Source: RGIG4608 sp045643885 (GTDB taxonomy: Bacteria > Bacillota > Clostridia > Oscillospirales > CAG-272). From it: DNA of 36,787 bases. The notes under the pieces are model-generated. The model was not told where the DNA came from and searched no databases. It was given only the letters and a program-made list of their open reading frames with translations. Position 1 is the stretch's first letter. Each line of letters starts with the position of its first letter. This document shows, piece after piece, positions 23,105 through 31,367 of the stretch. A program made the position numbers and the translations under genes. The DNA lies in the NCBI GenBank assembly GCA_045643885.1, contig JAZRFY010000006.1:1-36787 (forward strand), given 5' to 3'.

Positions 23105-25369
23105 GGGTTTAAACTCCTTTTTATGTGTTTTGTGCTTTTTATAGACGTTTATAAGATTGAGTCTTAATGCGTTCATTACAACGCAAAAGCTTGAAAGACT
23201 CATTGCCGTAGCGCCGATCATTGGTGTGAGAGTGATTCCAAAGGGAATAAGCACTCCACATGCCAAGGGGATGCCAAGGCAGTTGTAGAAGAATGCCCAG
23301 AAAAGACTGAGCTTGATATTGGAAAGTGTTGCACGGCTAAGCTTTATTGCTGCAGGAACGTCTGCCATATTGCTCTTGATGAGTACGATGCTGGCACTGT
23401 CTATCGCAATGTCCGTGCCCGAGCCGATTGCTATTCCTATATCAGCTGAGGTGAGAGCAGGAGCATCATTGATACCGTCACCCACCATTGCCACCTTGCC
23501 GTATTTTTTGAGATCGTTGATTATTTGTTCCTTGCCGTCGGGAAGAACACCCGCAATGACCTCGTCCACTCCTGCCTGCTTTGCAATAGCTTTGGCGGTC
23601 TTTTCGTTGTCGCCTGTAAGCATAACGGTCTTGATTCCCATTGCAGAAAGCTCTGAAATTGATTCGCGAGCATCGGCTTTTATTGTGTCCGCAACGGCTA
23701 TGATGCCAAGCAAGGAATCATCCTTCGAAAAGAACATCGGTGTTTTGCCATTTTCTGAAAGAGCGGTCGCATTTTCCTTTAAAGATGGGGAAATAGTGGC
23801 AAATCTACTAACAAAAAGCTCGTTTCCACCTCTTATAACATATTCGTCGACGCTTCCTTCAAGCCCATTGCCGGTGATAGTGCTAAAGGACGTGACTACC
23901 TTGGTCTGCGTGCCTTCCTCCTCACCTTTTTCAACGATTGCACGGGAGAGGGGATGCTCACTTTGCTTTTCGAGTGAATAAGCAAGTGACAAAAGCTCAT
24001 TCTTGTCGACTCCGTCGGCACAAATAATATCAGTCACCTTGGGATTTCCCTCGGTGATAGTACCTGTTTTGTCAAGTGCGATGACCTTTATCTTGCCGGC
24101 CTCTTCAAGAGAAACGGCATTTTTAAAGAGTATTCCGTTTTTTGCTCCCACACCACTTGAAACCATGATGGAAACAGGGGTAGCAAGTCCCAACGCACAG
24201 GGACAACTGATAACGAGAACGGATATCGCTCTTGTAAGAGAAAATTCAATGCCTTTTCCGATTATCATCCAGACAATGAATGCAAGGATCGATATACCGA
24301 TAACTGTCGGCACGAAGATGCCCGATACCTTGTCGGCAATTTTAGCGATTGGTGCTTTGCTTGATGAAGCATCTTCTACCATTTTTATGATTCGGGAGAG
24401 CATCGTTTCATCCCCAACGCTCGTCGCCCGACATTTTAAAAAGCCTGAACGGTTTATGGTCGCAGAATATACGCTATCACCGATTGCTTTATCAACGGGA
24501 AGACTTTCTCCTGTTAAAGCCGATTCGTCAAGTGATGATTCACCCTCGATTATGATTCCGTCAACTGCAACGCTTTCTCCGGGTCTTACTGTGAAGATAT
24601 CACCTATTTTAACTTCGGAAATTGGAATTGATATCTCTTTTCCATCCCTTAAAATATTTGCATTTTCTGGAGCTAAGCTTGTAAGCTTGTCAAGAGCATT
24701 GGTCGTTTTACCCTTTGCAATTGCCTCAAGCATTTTGCCAAGCGTGATGAGTACAAGTATCATAGCCGCCGATTCAAAATAGAGGCCGTGAAGAAGGGCT
24801 TGCTTATCCGCATCCTCATTCAACATCATAAATATGATGGCAACGCTATAGATAAACGAAGCACCCGATCCCAACGAAACGAGAGTGTCCATATTGGGAG
24901 CAAGCTTGATTGCAGATTTGATTCCACTTGTAAAGAAGTTCTTGTTTATCACCATTATCACGATGCAAAGAAGCATTTGCAATATTGCTATTGCTACGTG
25001 ATTTTGATGCAAGAAGGAGGGAAGAGGGAATCCCCACATGCTATGCCCCATTGCGATATACATAAGGATGAGCAAAAAGCCAAGTGAGATGATAAATCGG
25101 TTTCGTATTGCCTTTATTACTTCATTTTCTTTTGCTTTATTCGATTTTTGAGTGGATTTTGCCTTTTTTGAGTCAAAGAGCTCTGCGCCGTATCCGGCAT
25201 TTATTACTGCGGAAATGACGTCGATCTCATTTGCTGAGCCTTCAACCTCCATTGAATTGGTCAGAAGGTTTACGGAGCAGGACTCGACTCCGTCTAACGA
25301 AGAGACAGCTCTTTCCACTCTGGCTGAGCACGCAGCGCAGCTCATGCCTGTAACACTGTATTTTTTCAA
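22895..25369 (-). CDS. copA: Copper-translocating P1B-type ATPase with N- and C-terminal HMA domains
   Basis: An 824-residue copper exporter. Order of domains: N-terminal HMA with GMSCAAC (Cys11, Cys14), eight membrane helices, actuator TGES, CPC motif in SCPCALG (about residue 390), phosphorylation site DKTGT (about 428), HP motif in SEHPLS, GDGINDAP (about 627), then a C-terminal HMA with MMCPHC (Cys767, Cys770). The open frame reaches ATG 25414, but the promoter -10 (25408-25403) lies downstream of that codon, and TTG 25369 follows AAGGTGA, giving the family-typical start MKKYSVTGMSC. The C-terminal HMA has its own ATG (23104) and ribosome site in frame, so a 69-residue CopZ-like chaperone may be made too. 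It pumps Cu(I) out of the cytoplasm. Confidence 0.95.
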   Translation of the reverse strand: MKKYSVTGMSCAACSARVERAVSSLDGVESCSVNLLTNSMEVEGSANEIDVISAVINAGYGAELFDSKKAKSTQKSNKAKENEVIKAIRNRFIISLGFLLILMYIAMGHSMWGFPLPSFLHQNHVAIAILQMLLCIVIMVINKNFFTSGIKSAIKLAPNMDTLVSLGSGASFIYSVAIIFMMLNEDADKQALLHGLYFESAAMILVLITLGKMLEAIAKGKTTNALDKLTSLAPENANILRDGKEISIPISEVKIGDIFTVRPGESVAVDGIIIEGESSLDESALTGESLPVDKAIGDSVYSATINRSGFLKCRATSVGDETMLSRIIKMVEDASSSKAPIAKIADKVSGIFVPTVIGISILAFIVWMIIGKGIEFSLTRAISVLVISCPCALGLATPVSIMVSSGVGAKNGILFKNAVSLEEAGKIKVIALDKTGTITEGNPKVTDIICADGVDKNELLSLAYSLEKQSEHPLSRAIVEKGEEEGTQTKVVTSFSTITGNGLEGSVDEYVIRGGNELFVSRFATISPSLKENATALSENGKTPMFFSKDDSLLGIIAVADTIKADARESISELSAMGIKTVMLTGDNEKTAKAIAKQAGVDEVIAGVLPDGKEQIINDLKKYGKVAMVGDGINDAPALTSADIGIAIGSGTDIAIDSASIVLIKSNMADVPAAIKLSRATLSNIKLSLFWAFFYNCLGIPLACGVLIPFGITLTPMIGATAMSLSSFCVVMNALRLNLINVYKKHKTHKKEFKPMNKTIKIEGMMCPHCEAHVKKALEAIDGVENVIPSHKEKKATLTLTSPVSDETLKTTVEAQGYKVLGIE

Positions 25370-25402
25370 GATTTCACCTTCAATTGTATTTTTTATATCA
25401 TT

Positions 25403-25431
25403 ATTATACAACATTTTTTTGCGAAAATCAA
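25403..25431 (-). promoter_or_regulatory. copA promoter
   Basis: On the minus strand TTGATT (25431-25426), 17-base spacer, TATAAT (25408-25403), 34 bases before the TTG start. It shares most of its sequence with the fba promoter. Confidence 0.85.
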
Positions 25432-25552
25432 TAGATGAAAATCAATGAAATCCATTATGTAAATGTGAAATAAAAAGCAATAAAAGTGAATAATTTGTGA
25501 AAATATTCGTTGACACAAAAAGCAATATTGTCGATTTGTGTGATAAAATCAG

Positions 25553-25669
25553 GTGAAATCATATCCGTTTGCGTTCCTTTTGCACAGTGACACACCTGCT
25601 CTTTACTACATCTTGCTTACTGCGGTTGCTATTGGAGGAATGTCACTTGCTGCTAAGAAAAAGGCATAA
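25553..25669 (+). pseudogene. Possible remnant of a surface-protein C-terminus
   Basis: A 38-codon open stretch ends in HSDTPALYYILLTAVAIGG followed by MSLAAKKKA and stop. This resembles the hydrophobic anchor and basic tail of Gram-positive surface proteins, but there is no LPxTG, no ribosome site and no credible start. It is probably the 3' scar of a larger lost gene, kept next to the fba terminator. A chance ORF is the alternative. Confidence 0.35.
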
Positions 25670-25686
25670 ACTAAATGCTACATAAA

Positions 25687-25713
25687 AAAGCTCCCGACAC
25701 GTGTCGAGAGCTT
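25687..25713. terminator. fba terminator
   Basis: AAAGCTC then CGACAC facing GTGTCG then GAGCTTT, with one mismatched pair between, and A/T tails on both sides (minus side CTTTTTTATG). It lies 14 bases beyond the fba stop. Confidence 0.8.
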
Positions 25714-25726
25714 TATTTTATTTAAA

Positions 25727-26590
25727 TTAAGCCTTGTTTGCAGAACCGAAGAGCTCGATCTTTTCACGAACAGTTGCCTTGATAGCCTCTGTACCGGGAG
25801 CGAGGAGCTTTCTGGGGTCAAAGCCCTTACCGGAAAGATCCTTGCCTGCTTCAACGTATTCTCTTGTTGCAGCTGCGAATGCGAGCTGGCACTCTGTGTT
25901 AACGTTGATCTTGGAAACACCAAGGTCGATAGCCTTCTTGATCATTTCTGCAGGGATGCCTGTGCCACCGTGAAGAACGAGGGGCATAGAGCCTGTCTTT
26001 TGCTGGATAGCATCGAGTGTATCGAAGGAAAGACCGGGCCAGTTAGCAGGATACTTACCGTGGATGTTACCGATACCTGCAGCAAGCATTGTAACGCCGA
26101 GATCTGCAATCATTTTGCACTCGTCGGGATCAGCGCATTCGCCTGCGCCAACAACGCCGTCTTCCTCACCGCCGATTGAACCAACCTCTGCTTCAAGAGA
26201 GAGTCCAAGCTCGTTTGTGATTCTAACAAGTTCCTTTGTCTTTTCGATGTTTTCTTCGATGGGGTAGTGAGAGCCGTCAAACATAACTGAGGAGAAACCT
26301 GCCTCGATACATTTAAGAGCACCCTCGTATGAGCCGTGGTCAAGGTGAAGAGCAACGGGAACTGTGATGCCAAGTCCCTCGATCATACCGTTAACCATGC
26401 CAACGATTGTCTTATAGCCGCACATGTACTTGCCTGCGCCCTCGGAAACACCGAGAATAACAGGGGAGTTCATCTCCTGAGCAGTTTGAAGAATGGCTTT
26501 TGTCCATTCAAGATTGTTGATATTGAACTGACCAACTGCATAGTGGCCTTCTTTAGCTTTTGTAAGCATTTCTTTTGCTGATACAAGCAT
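25727..26590 (-). CDS. fba: Class II fructose-1,6-bisphosphate aldolase
   Basis: A 287-residue zinc-dependent aldolase that splits fructose-1,6-bisphosphate in glycolysis. Family motifs include FNINNLEW, HLDHGSYE (the zinc His and catalytic Asp), GFSSVMFDGSHYP, EVGSIGGEED, GNIHGKYP and LVLHGGTGIP with the remaining zinc ligands, and SKINVNTE. The ATG at 26590 follows CGGAGG by eight bases; the TTG six bases upstream is too close to that site. It has its own promoter and terminator and ends opposite the copA upstream region. A related tagatose-bisphosphate aldolase cannot be fully excluded, but the motifs fit fba best. Confidence 0.94.
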   Translation of the reverse strand: MLVSAKEMLTKAKEGHYAVGQFNINNLEWTKAILQTAQEMNSPVILGVSEGAGKYMCGYKTIVGMVNGMIEGLGITVPVALHLDHGSYEGALKCIEAGFSSVMFDGSHYPIEENIEKTKELVRITNELGLSLEAEVGSIGGEEDGVVGAGECADPDECKMIADLGVTMLAAGIGNIHGKYPANWPGLSFDTLDAIQQKTGSMPLVLHGGTGIPAEMIKKAIDLGVSKINVNTECQLAFAAATREYVEAGKDLSGKGFDPRKLLAPGTEAIKATVREKIELFGSANKA

Positions 26591-26626
26591 TGTCAAATCC
26601 TCCGAAATAAAAATTTACCAACGATT

Positions 26627-26655
26627 ATTATATACTATTTTTTTGCAAAAATCAA
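26627..26655 (-). promoter_or_regulatory. fba promoter
   Basis: On the minus strand TTGATT (26655-26650), 17-base spacer, TATAAT (26632-26627), 37 bases before the start. Confidence 0.85.
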
Positions 26656-26738
26656 TAGCTTATAGAAATTTTATGCAAAGATAGGAATTATTTGAGTGAT
26701 TTTGCCAAAATAAAGAATATTAACAGTGTAAAAATCTC

Positions 26739-26767
26739 TTGACATTTCACAAAAAAGGTTGTAAAAT
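26739..26767 (+). promoter_or_regulatory. rny promoter
   Basis: TTGACA (26739-26744), 17-base spacer, TAAAAT (26762-26767), 79 bases before the rny start. Confidence 0.85.
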
Positions 26768-26846
26768 ATAAAATGGTAAACTAAAGGCTGTAAGAGGCTA
26801 TTTGGAATACATTGAAAAAAAGTAAATATGAAAAAGGAGGTGCAAT

Positions 26847-28385
26847 ATGGATTATTTGTATGTGATTATAGCAGTCGTATCAATTGCCATTGGCGTCTTT
26901 GCCGGAATGATACTCAGACAAAAGATTGCTGAGGCTAAGATAGGATCTGCTGAAGAAGAAGCTAAACGAATCGTACTTGACGGTGAAAAACAGGCTGAGA
27001 CAAAGAAGAAAGAAGCCCTCATCGAAGCTAAGGAAGAAATTCTCAGACAGAGAAATGAATCCGAGCGCGAGATGAAAGAACGCCGCAACGAGATCTCTAA
27101 GACAGAGCGTCGCTTGGTTCAGAAGGAAGAAAACCTTGACAAGAAGAGTGAAGCTCTTGAAAAGAAGAACGAGCAGCTTGACAAAAAGCTCAAGGATGCA
27201 GACGTTGTAAGAGGTCAGGTTGAAGAAGCACTTGCAAAGCAGCTTTCAGTTCTTGAAACAATCTCAGGTCTTTCCGTAAGTGAAGCTAAAGAGCAGCTTA
27301 TAGAAAAGATCGAAAGCCAGGTTAAGCACGAGCTTGCTCAAAGACTTGACGAGCTTGAAACACAGTTCAAGGAAGAATCCGAAGAAAAAGCACGAAACAT
27401 TTTGTCCCTTGCAATTCAGCGTTGTGCAGCTGACCACGTAGCAGAGGCAACTATCTCTGTTGTGGCATTGCCCAGTGAAGAAATGAAGGGTAGAATTATC
27501 GGTCGTGAGGGTAGAAATATCCAGAAGATCGAAACGCTTACGGGTGTTGAGCTTATTATTGACGACACACCCGAGGCAATCACTATTTCAGGCTTTGATC
27601 CCGTTCGCCGTGAGGTGGCGAGAGTAGCGCTTGAAAAGCTTATCTCCGATGGCCGTATCCATCCCGCAAGAATCGAAGAGATGGTTGAAAAGGCACAGAA
27701 GGAGGTTGACGCTTCTGTTAAGAAGGCCGGTGAAAGAGCAACCTATGAGGTTGGAATCAACGGCATTAATCCCGAGCTTGTCAGATTGCTTGGTCGCTTG
27801 CGCTACCGTACAAGCTATGGACAGAACGTACTTAAGCATTCCATTGAAGTTGCATTTTTGGCAGGTATGATGGCAGACGAGCTTGGTGTTGACGCTAACG
27901 CGGCAAGAAGAGCAGGTCTCCTTCACGATATCGGTAAGGCGTTCCCCCACGACGTTGAGGGCTCTCACGTTGAAATTGGTGTAAACGCTGCCAAGAAGTA
28001 TAAGGAAAGCAGAGAGGTCGTACATGCTATTGAGGCTCACCATAATGACGTTGAGCCCAAGACAATCATTGCGATCTTGGTACAGGCGGCAGACGCTATT
28101 TCTGCTGCAAGACCTGGTGCACGCCGCGAGGATATGGAGAACTATATCAAACGTCTTCAGAAGCTTGAAGAAATTGCTACAGGCTTTGAGGGTGTTGAAA
28201 AGGCATTTGCTATCCAGGCAGGACGTGAGGTTCGCGTTATGGTTAAGCCTGAACAGGTTAATGACGAGGGCATGAAGCTTATTGCTCGCGAAATGGCCGC
28301 AAAGATTCAGGAAGAAATGAAGTATCCCGGACAGATTAAGGTTCACTTGATCAGGGAAAGCAGAGTTGCAGATTACGCGAAGTAA
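26847..28385 (+). CDS. rny: Ribonuclease Y
   Basis: A 512-residue endoribonuclease central to mRNA decay in Firmicutes. One N-terminal membrane helix (residues 3-22) anchors it to the membrane. A long charged coiled coil follows (about 30-190), then a KH domain (GRIIGREGRNIQKIETLTG, about 210-275) and an HD domain with LLHDIGKA (about residue 358) and AIEAHHND. The C-terminus VHLIRESRVADYAK is family-typical. ATG 26847 follows AAAGGAGG. A weak AACAAC/GTTGTT hairpin with a T run lies just after the stop, and a stronger bidirectional terminator at 28484-28513 separates it from the histidine kinase. Confidence 0.97.
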   Translation: MDYLYVIIAVVSIAIGVFAGMILRQKIAEAKIGSAEEEAKRIVLDGEKQAETKKKEALIEAKEEILRQRNESEREMKERRNEISKTERRLVQKEENLDKKSEALEKKNEQLDKKLKDADVVRGQVEEALAKQLSVLETISGLSVSEAKEQLIEKIESQVKHELAQRLDELETQFKEESEEKARNILSLAIQRCAADHVAEATISVVALPSEEMKGRIIGREGRNIQKIETLTGVELIIDDTPEAITISGFDPVRREVARVALEKLISDGRIHPARIEEMVEKAQKEVDASVKKAGERATYEVGINGINPELVRLLGRLRYRTSYGQNVLKHSIEVAFLAGMMADELGVDANAARRAGLLHDIGKAFPHDVEGSHVEIGVNAAKKYKESREVVHAIEAHHNDVEPKTIIAILVQAADAISAARPGARREDMENYIKRLQKLEEIATGFEGVEKAFAIQAGREVRVMVKPEQVNDEGMKLIAREMAAKIQEEMKYPGQIKVHLIRESRVADYAK

Positions 28386-28483
28386 TATGCACAAGTCTCA
28401 ACAACTGTTTGTGTTGTTTTTATATAGATATTTTAAATAAAACTACACCGAGAGTTATTCGGATTTATCCGATTGAGTATAAA

Positions 28484-28513
28484 AAGGTGCTATGAGATTT
28501 CTCATAGCACCTT
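28484..28513. terminator. Bidirectional terminator between rny and the histidine kinase
   Basis: 14-bp perfect arms, AAGGTGCTATGAGA (28484-28497) and complement (28500-28513), loop TT, with A/T-rich flanks. Confidence 0.88.
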
Positions 28514-28518
28514 GTTTT

Positions 28519-29739
28519 TTATTGTTTGTTTTTTGCTTTTAATGTGATCGTGAAGGTTGTTCCGTCCTCTTCGTTGGATTCAACTGATATTTTTGCACCT
28601 ATCATATCACATTTTTTCTTGGCAAGTGAAAGTCCAAGACCGTGACCTCCCACCTCGCGCTCCTTGTTTGTTCTGTAAAAGCGCTCAAAAACGTGGGGGA
28701 TCTCGTCGGGCTTGATATATTCACCCTTGTTGTTTATGGTGAAATACACCTTTTTTGAGGATTGATAAAGCGCGATGCTTATCTTTCCGTTTTCGTTGCT
28801 GTATTTGATAGCATTGTCAAAAAGTATTTCGAGAATCTTTGAGAATGTGGAACGGTGAGTTCTTACGAAAATATTTGGCTGAATACCGCTTTCGATGGAA
28901 ATGTTCTTTTCGAATGCAACGACCTCAAATTGAAGGATGGAGTTTTCCACGACCTCACTAAGGTCGATCTCACCTATCTTAAGCTCTTCCTTTGCAGCTT
29001 CTCCCTTTGCAAGCTCGAGCATCTTGTTGATAAGATCACTCATTCTGCCCGCCTCCTCACCCGTGCTTTCTATCCATTTCATCTGCGACTCAACGGTGTC
29101 ATCCTTGTGAGCGGCAATGATGTTGGTATTTGCAAGAATAACAGTGAGTGGAGTTTTAAGGTCGTGAGAGGCATCTGCCAAGAACTGCTTTTGCTGATTC
29201 CACGCCTCCTCAACGGGAGAGATGGCTATGTCTGCTAAGCGTTTACTGATATATAAGAAGAGTAAAAGGCTCACCAAAACGGCTATTACTGACTGAACAA
29301 GAGACTCTCTCACTCTCTCGTTAAGATGCTCACGGGATATGAAGGAGATGATGGTTGCGTGCTTTAAGGTCGACTTCATGAAGCTGAGGTTCATATTGAA
29401 TATAGTACCTCTTGAGTTCTCGCTTTTTAAAGCGATGTTGGTCATATCGATCATGGTTTGATCGATCTCATTTGAAGCCGGGTAAATTATATTGCCGTTT
29501 GAGTCCACGATAATAACGGTAGAAACGTCATAAACAAGGTCATCAGGCTTTGGAGGATGGCTCGGCGTGTCCGGAAATGTTGCTTGAATCTGGCTTATAT
29601 TGCTATTAAGTGCAATATTAAGTTTGTTTTCCTCACTCGCATATATGAAAAGACATAGAGCTGAAAAAATAGTGACGATTACAATACCAAGCAGCAGCAT
29701 ATTGTTGAGTATAAATTTTGCTTTTAGCTTTTTTATCAT
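28519..29739 (-). CDS. Sensor histidine kinase
   Basis: A 406-residue membrane sensor kinase. It has a first helix at about residues 12-33, an extracytoplasmic sensor region (35-145), a second helix (147-165), then HisKA with the phospho-accepting His192 in ASHDLKTPL, an N box (EILFDNAIKYSNENG) and a G box (GGHGLGLSLAKKK). There is no clear HAMP domain. The start ATG overlaps the response-regulator stop (ATGA) with an AAGGAGGT site, so the pair is co-translated. The ligand is not known. The divergent VTC operon and 11-bp-phased repeats in between suggest that this pair could control that operon; this is inference. Confidence 0.95.
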   Translation of the reverse strand: MIKKLKAKFILNNMLLLGIVIVTIFSALCLFIYASEENKLNIALNSNISQIQATFPDTPSHPPKPDDLVYDVSTVIIVDSNGNIIYPASNEIDQTMIDMTNIALKSENSRGTIFNMNLSFMKSTLKHATIISFISREHLNERVRESLVQSVIAVLVSLLLFLYISKRLADIAISPVEEAWNQQKQFLADASHDLKTPLTVILANTNIIAAHKDDTVESQMKWIESTGEEAGRMSDLINKMLELAKGEAAKEELKIGEIDLSEVVENSILQFEVVAFEKNISIESGIQPNIFVRTHRSTFSKILEILFDNAIKYSNENGKISIALYQSSKKVYFTINNKGEYIKPDEIPHVFERFYRTNKEREVGGHGLGLSLAKKKCDMIGAKISVESNEEDGTTFTITLKAKNKQ

Positions 29740-30431
29740 ATTATACCTCCTTGCGTGCTTGAGGTGAGCTTGTAACCGAGCTTTTTAGCTGATACTATCT
29801 CAACGAATGATTCTACAAACAAAAGCTTTTTGCGAAGGAATGATATATATGCCTCAACGTTGTTGTCGCCTGCATCGGAGTCATATCCCCAAATTTTTGC
29901 AATGAGGTCCTGCTTGGAGATGATAACCTCTGGCTTTGTCATAAACATCTTGAGAATTTCACATTCTTTAAAATTAAGATGAATGCTTTTGGCACTTTTG
30001 GAACAAGATAATTTTGACTGATCGAGGTGCAAGGTTATATCATCAAATTTGATTTCGTCAAGGATCACCTCTCCGCGACGGCGCGTGAGGACTCTAAGTC
30101 TTGCAAGAAGCTCGTCGGGGGAGAAGGGCTTTGTCATATAATCGTCAGCACCTGCATCAAGCCCCTTGACCTTGTCTGAAATTGTATCCTTGGCAGTGAG
30201 CATGAGCACGGGAGTGGTCACCTTTTTGCGTCTTAACTCAAGGCATATGTCAAATCCGTTCATAGAAGGGAGCATAACGTCAAGAATAATGCAATCGTAA
30301 ATGCCACTTTCGGCAAAGGCAAGTCCTTCCTCACCGTCATAGACGACATCTACCATATATTTTTGTTCAAGAAGAATGTGAGAAAGCGCGTCTGCCAGGC
30401 GCTTTTCATCTTCAACGATAAGAATTTGCAT
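29736..30431 (-). CDS. OmpR-family response regulator
   Basis: A 231-residue two-domain response regulator. The receiver domain (1-120) has acidic pocket VEDEK, the phospho-acceptor Asp51 in LDVMLPSMNG, Thr79 in LMLTAKD and Lys101 in TKPFSPDEL. The DNA-binding winged helix (about 128-222) contains HLNFKECEILKMFMTKPEVIISKQDLIAKIWG and NNVEAYISFLRKKL, described in two parts. It is the first gene of the pair, directly before the kinase, and has a promoter at 30489-30461. The partner kinase is the natural phosphate donor. The direct repeat CTTAAA...CTTAAA (30509-30525) just upstream is a plausible binding site. Confidence 0.95.
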   Translation of the reverse strand: MQILIVEDEKRLADALSHILLEQKYMVDVVYDGEEGLAFAESGIYDCIILDVMLPSMNGFDICLELRRKKVTTPVLMLTAKDTISDKVKGLDAGADDYMTKPFSPDELLARLRVLTRRRGEVILDEIKFDDITLHLDQSKLSCSKSAKSIHLNFKECEILKMFMTKPEVIISKQDLIAKIWGYDSDAGDNNVEAYISFLRKKLLFVESFVEIVSAKKLGYKLTSSTQGGII

Positions 30432-30460
30432 GTCCGTCTCCTTTCTTTTTTATATCTTAT

Positions 30461-30489
30461 ATTATATTACATAATTTGATTTTTCACAA
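30461..30489 (-). promoter_or_regulatory. Response regulator/kinase promoter
   Basis: On the minus strand TTGTGA (30489-30484), 17-base spacer, TATAAT (30466-30461), 30 bases upstream of the start. Confidence 0.78.
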
Positions 30490-30508
30490 GACATTTTAAA
30501 TTAAAATA

Positions 30509-30525
30509 CTTAAAAAATGCTTAAA
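30509..30525. promoter_or_regulatory. 11-bp-phased direct repeat, candidate response-regulator operator
   Basis: CTTAAA occurs at 30509-30514 and 30520-30525, start to start 11 bp, the spacing used by OmpR/PhoB-family dimers. It lies about 20 bases upstream of the response-regulator -35 and 55 bases upstream of the VTC operon -35. The region is A/T-rich, so chance is a real alternative. Confidence 0.35.
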
Positions 30526-30579
30526 GCATGTATTTTTTGATGAAAAATATTATTTTTTATGTTTTTTTAAAGAATACGA

Positions 30580-30608
30580 TTTACAATTAAACTAAAGTAT
30601 GGTAAAAT
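30580..30608 (+). promoter_or_regulatory. VTC operon promoter
   Basis: TTTACA (30580-30585), 17-base spacer, TAAAAT (30603-30608), 51 bases before the TTG start. Confidence 0.78.
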
Positions 30609-30659
30609 AATATATTAAATGGTGTGTTTAAATCATATTTTAGGAGAGGAGTGGTTCTT

Positions 30660-31367
30660 TTGGCGGATATTATGATATTCAAGCGCATGGAGAAGAAATA
30701 TCTTCTCAGTGCCGAAGAAAAGAATAAGCTCTTATCCATCATAGGTGATAAGCTCGTTCCTGACCGATACGGAAAAAACACGATTTGCTCACTATATCTT
30801 GATACTCCCGATTATCTTCTTATAAGAAACTCCATCGATGCGATTTCCTATAAGGAGAAGCTAAGAATAAGAAGCTACGGTCCACCCGAGGGTGATGCCA
30901 TAGTTTTCTTTGAAATCAAGAAGAAATATAAGGGTATCGTTCATAAGAGAAGAGTTTCTATGCCGCTTGGAAAAGTATTTGAGTATATTGAAAGCGGAGA
31001 AATGCCGTTTGACACTCAAATAATGCGAGAAATTGACTATCTTATGAGCTTTTATAGACAACCAAAGCCCAATGTGTGCATCCTTTGTGAAAGGGAGGCA
31101 TTCTTCTTGGCTGAGGATTCAAGCGTAAGACTTACCTTTGACGAAAAATTGAGGTACAGACGAGGATTTCCGACCCAAGAAAACTCAAAAGAGGGAACTC
31201 CCATCGTAAAAGAAGGGGAATACATTCTCGAAATAAAAACACCGGGTGCAATGCCCTTGTGGCTTGCAAGTGCACTTTCGGAATGCAAGATATATCCAAG
31301 ATCATTTTCAAAATATGCCCATGCGTATTATGACATCACAAACAACCAGAGAGGAATTTCACAATGA
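30660..31367 (+). CDS. VTC-domain polyphosphate polymerase-like protein
   Basis: A 235-residue VTC-domain protein. The fold's motifs are present: IFKRMEKKYLL at the N-terminus, the basic strands SYKEKLRIRSYG and FFEIKKKYKGIVHKRR, CEREAF, and GEYILEIKTPGAMPLWLA near the end with the catalytic Glu. In yeast Vtc4 this domain makes polyphosphate from ATP; bacterial members are thought to act similarly but are usually uncharacterised. The frame extends upstream, but AGGAGAGGAG (30642-30651) fits TTG 30660, and MADIMIFKRMEKKYLL is the expected family start. The stop overlaps the next ATG (ATGA). The VTC, DUF4956 and carbohydrate-binding proteins form a common three-gene set. Confidence 0.88.
   Translation: MADIMIFKRMEKKYLLSAEEKNKLLSIIGDKLVPDRYGKNTICSLYLDTPDYLLIRNSIDAISYKEKLRIRSYGPPEGDAIVFFEIKKKYKGIVHKRRVSMPLGKVFEYIESGEMPFDTQIMREIDYLMSFYRQPKPNVCILCEREAFFLAEDSSVRLTFDEKLRYRRGFPTQENSKEGTPIVKEGEYILEIKTPGAMPLWLASALSECKIYPRSFSKYAHAYYDITNNQRGISQ

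Noticed and set aside
23313..24782. Two long plus-strand open frames (222 and 259 codons)
   Set aside because: They are antisense shadows of copA, with low-complexity Ser/Ala/Ile content and no ribosome sites.
27588..28394. Minus-strand open frame of 268 codons
   Set aside because: Antisense shadow of rny; the plus-strand protein has all RNase Y domains.
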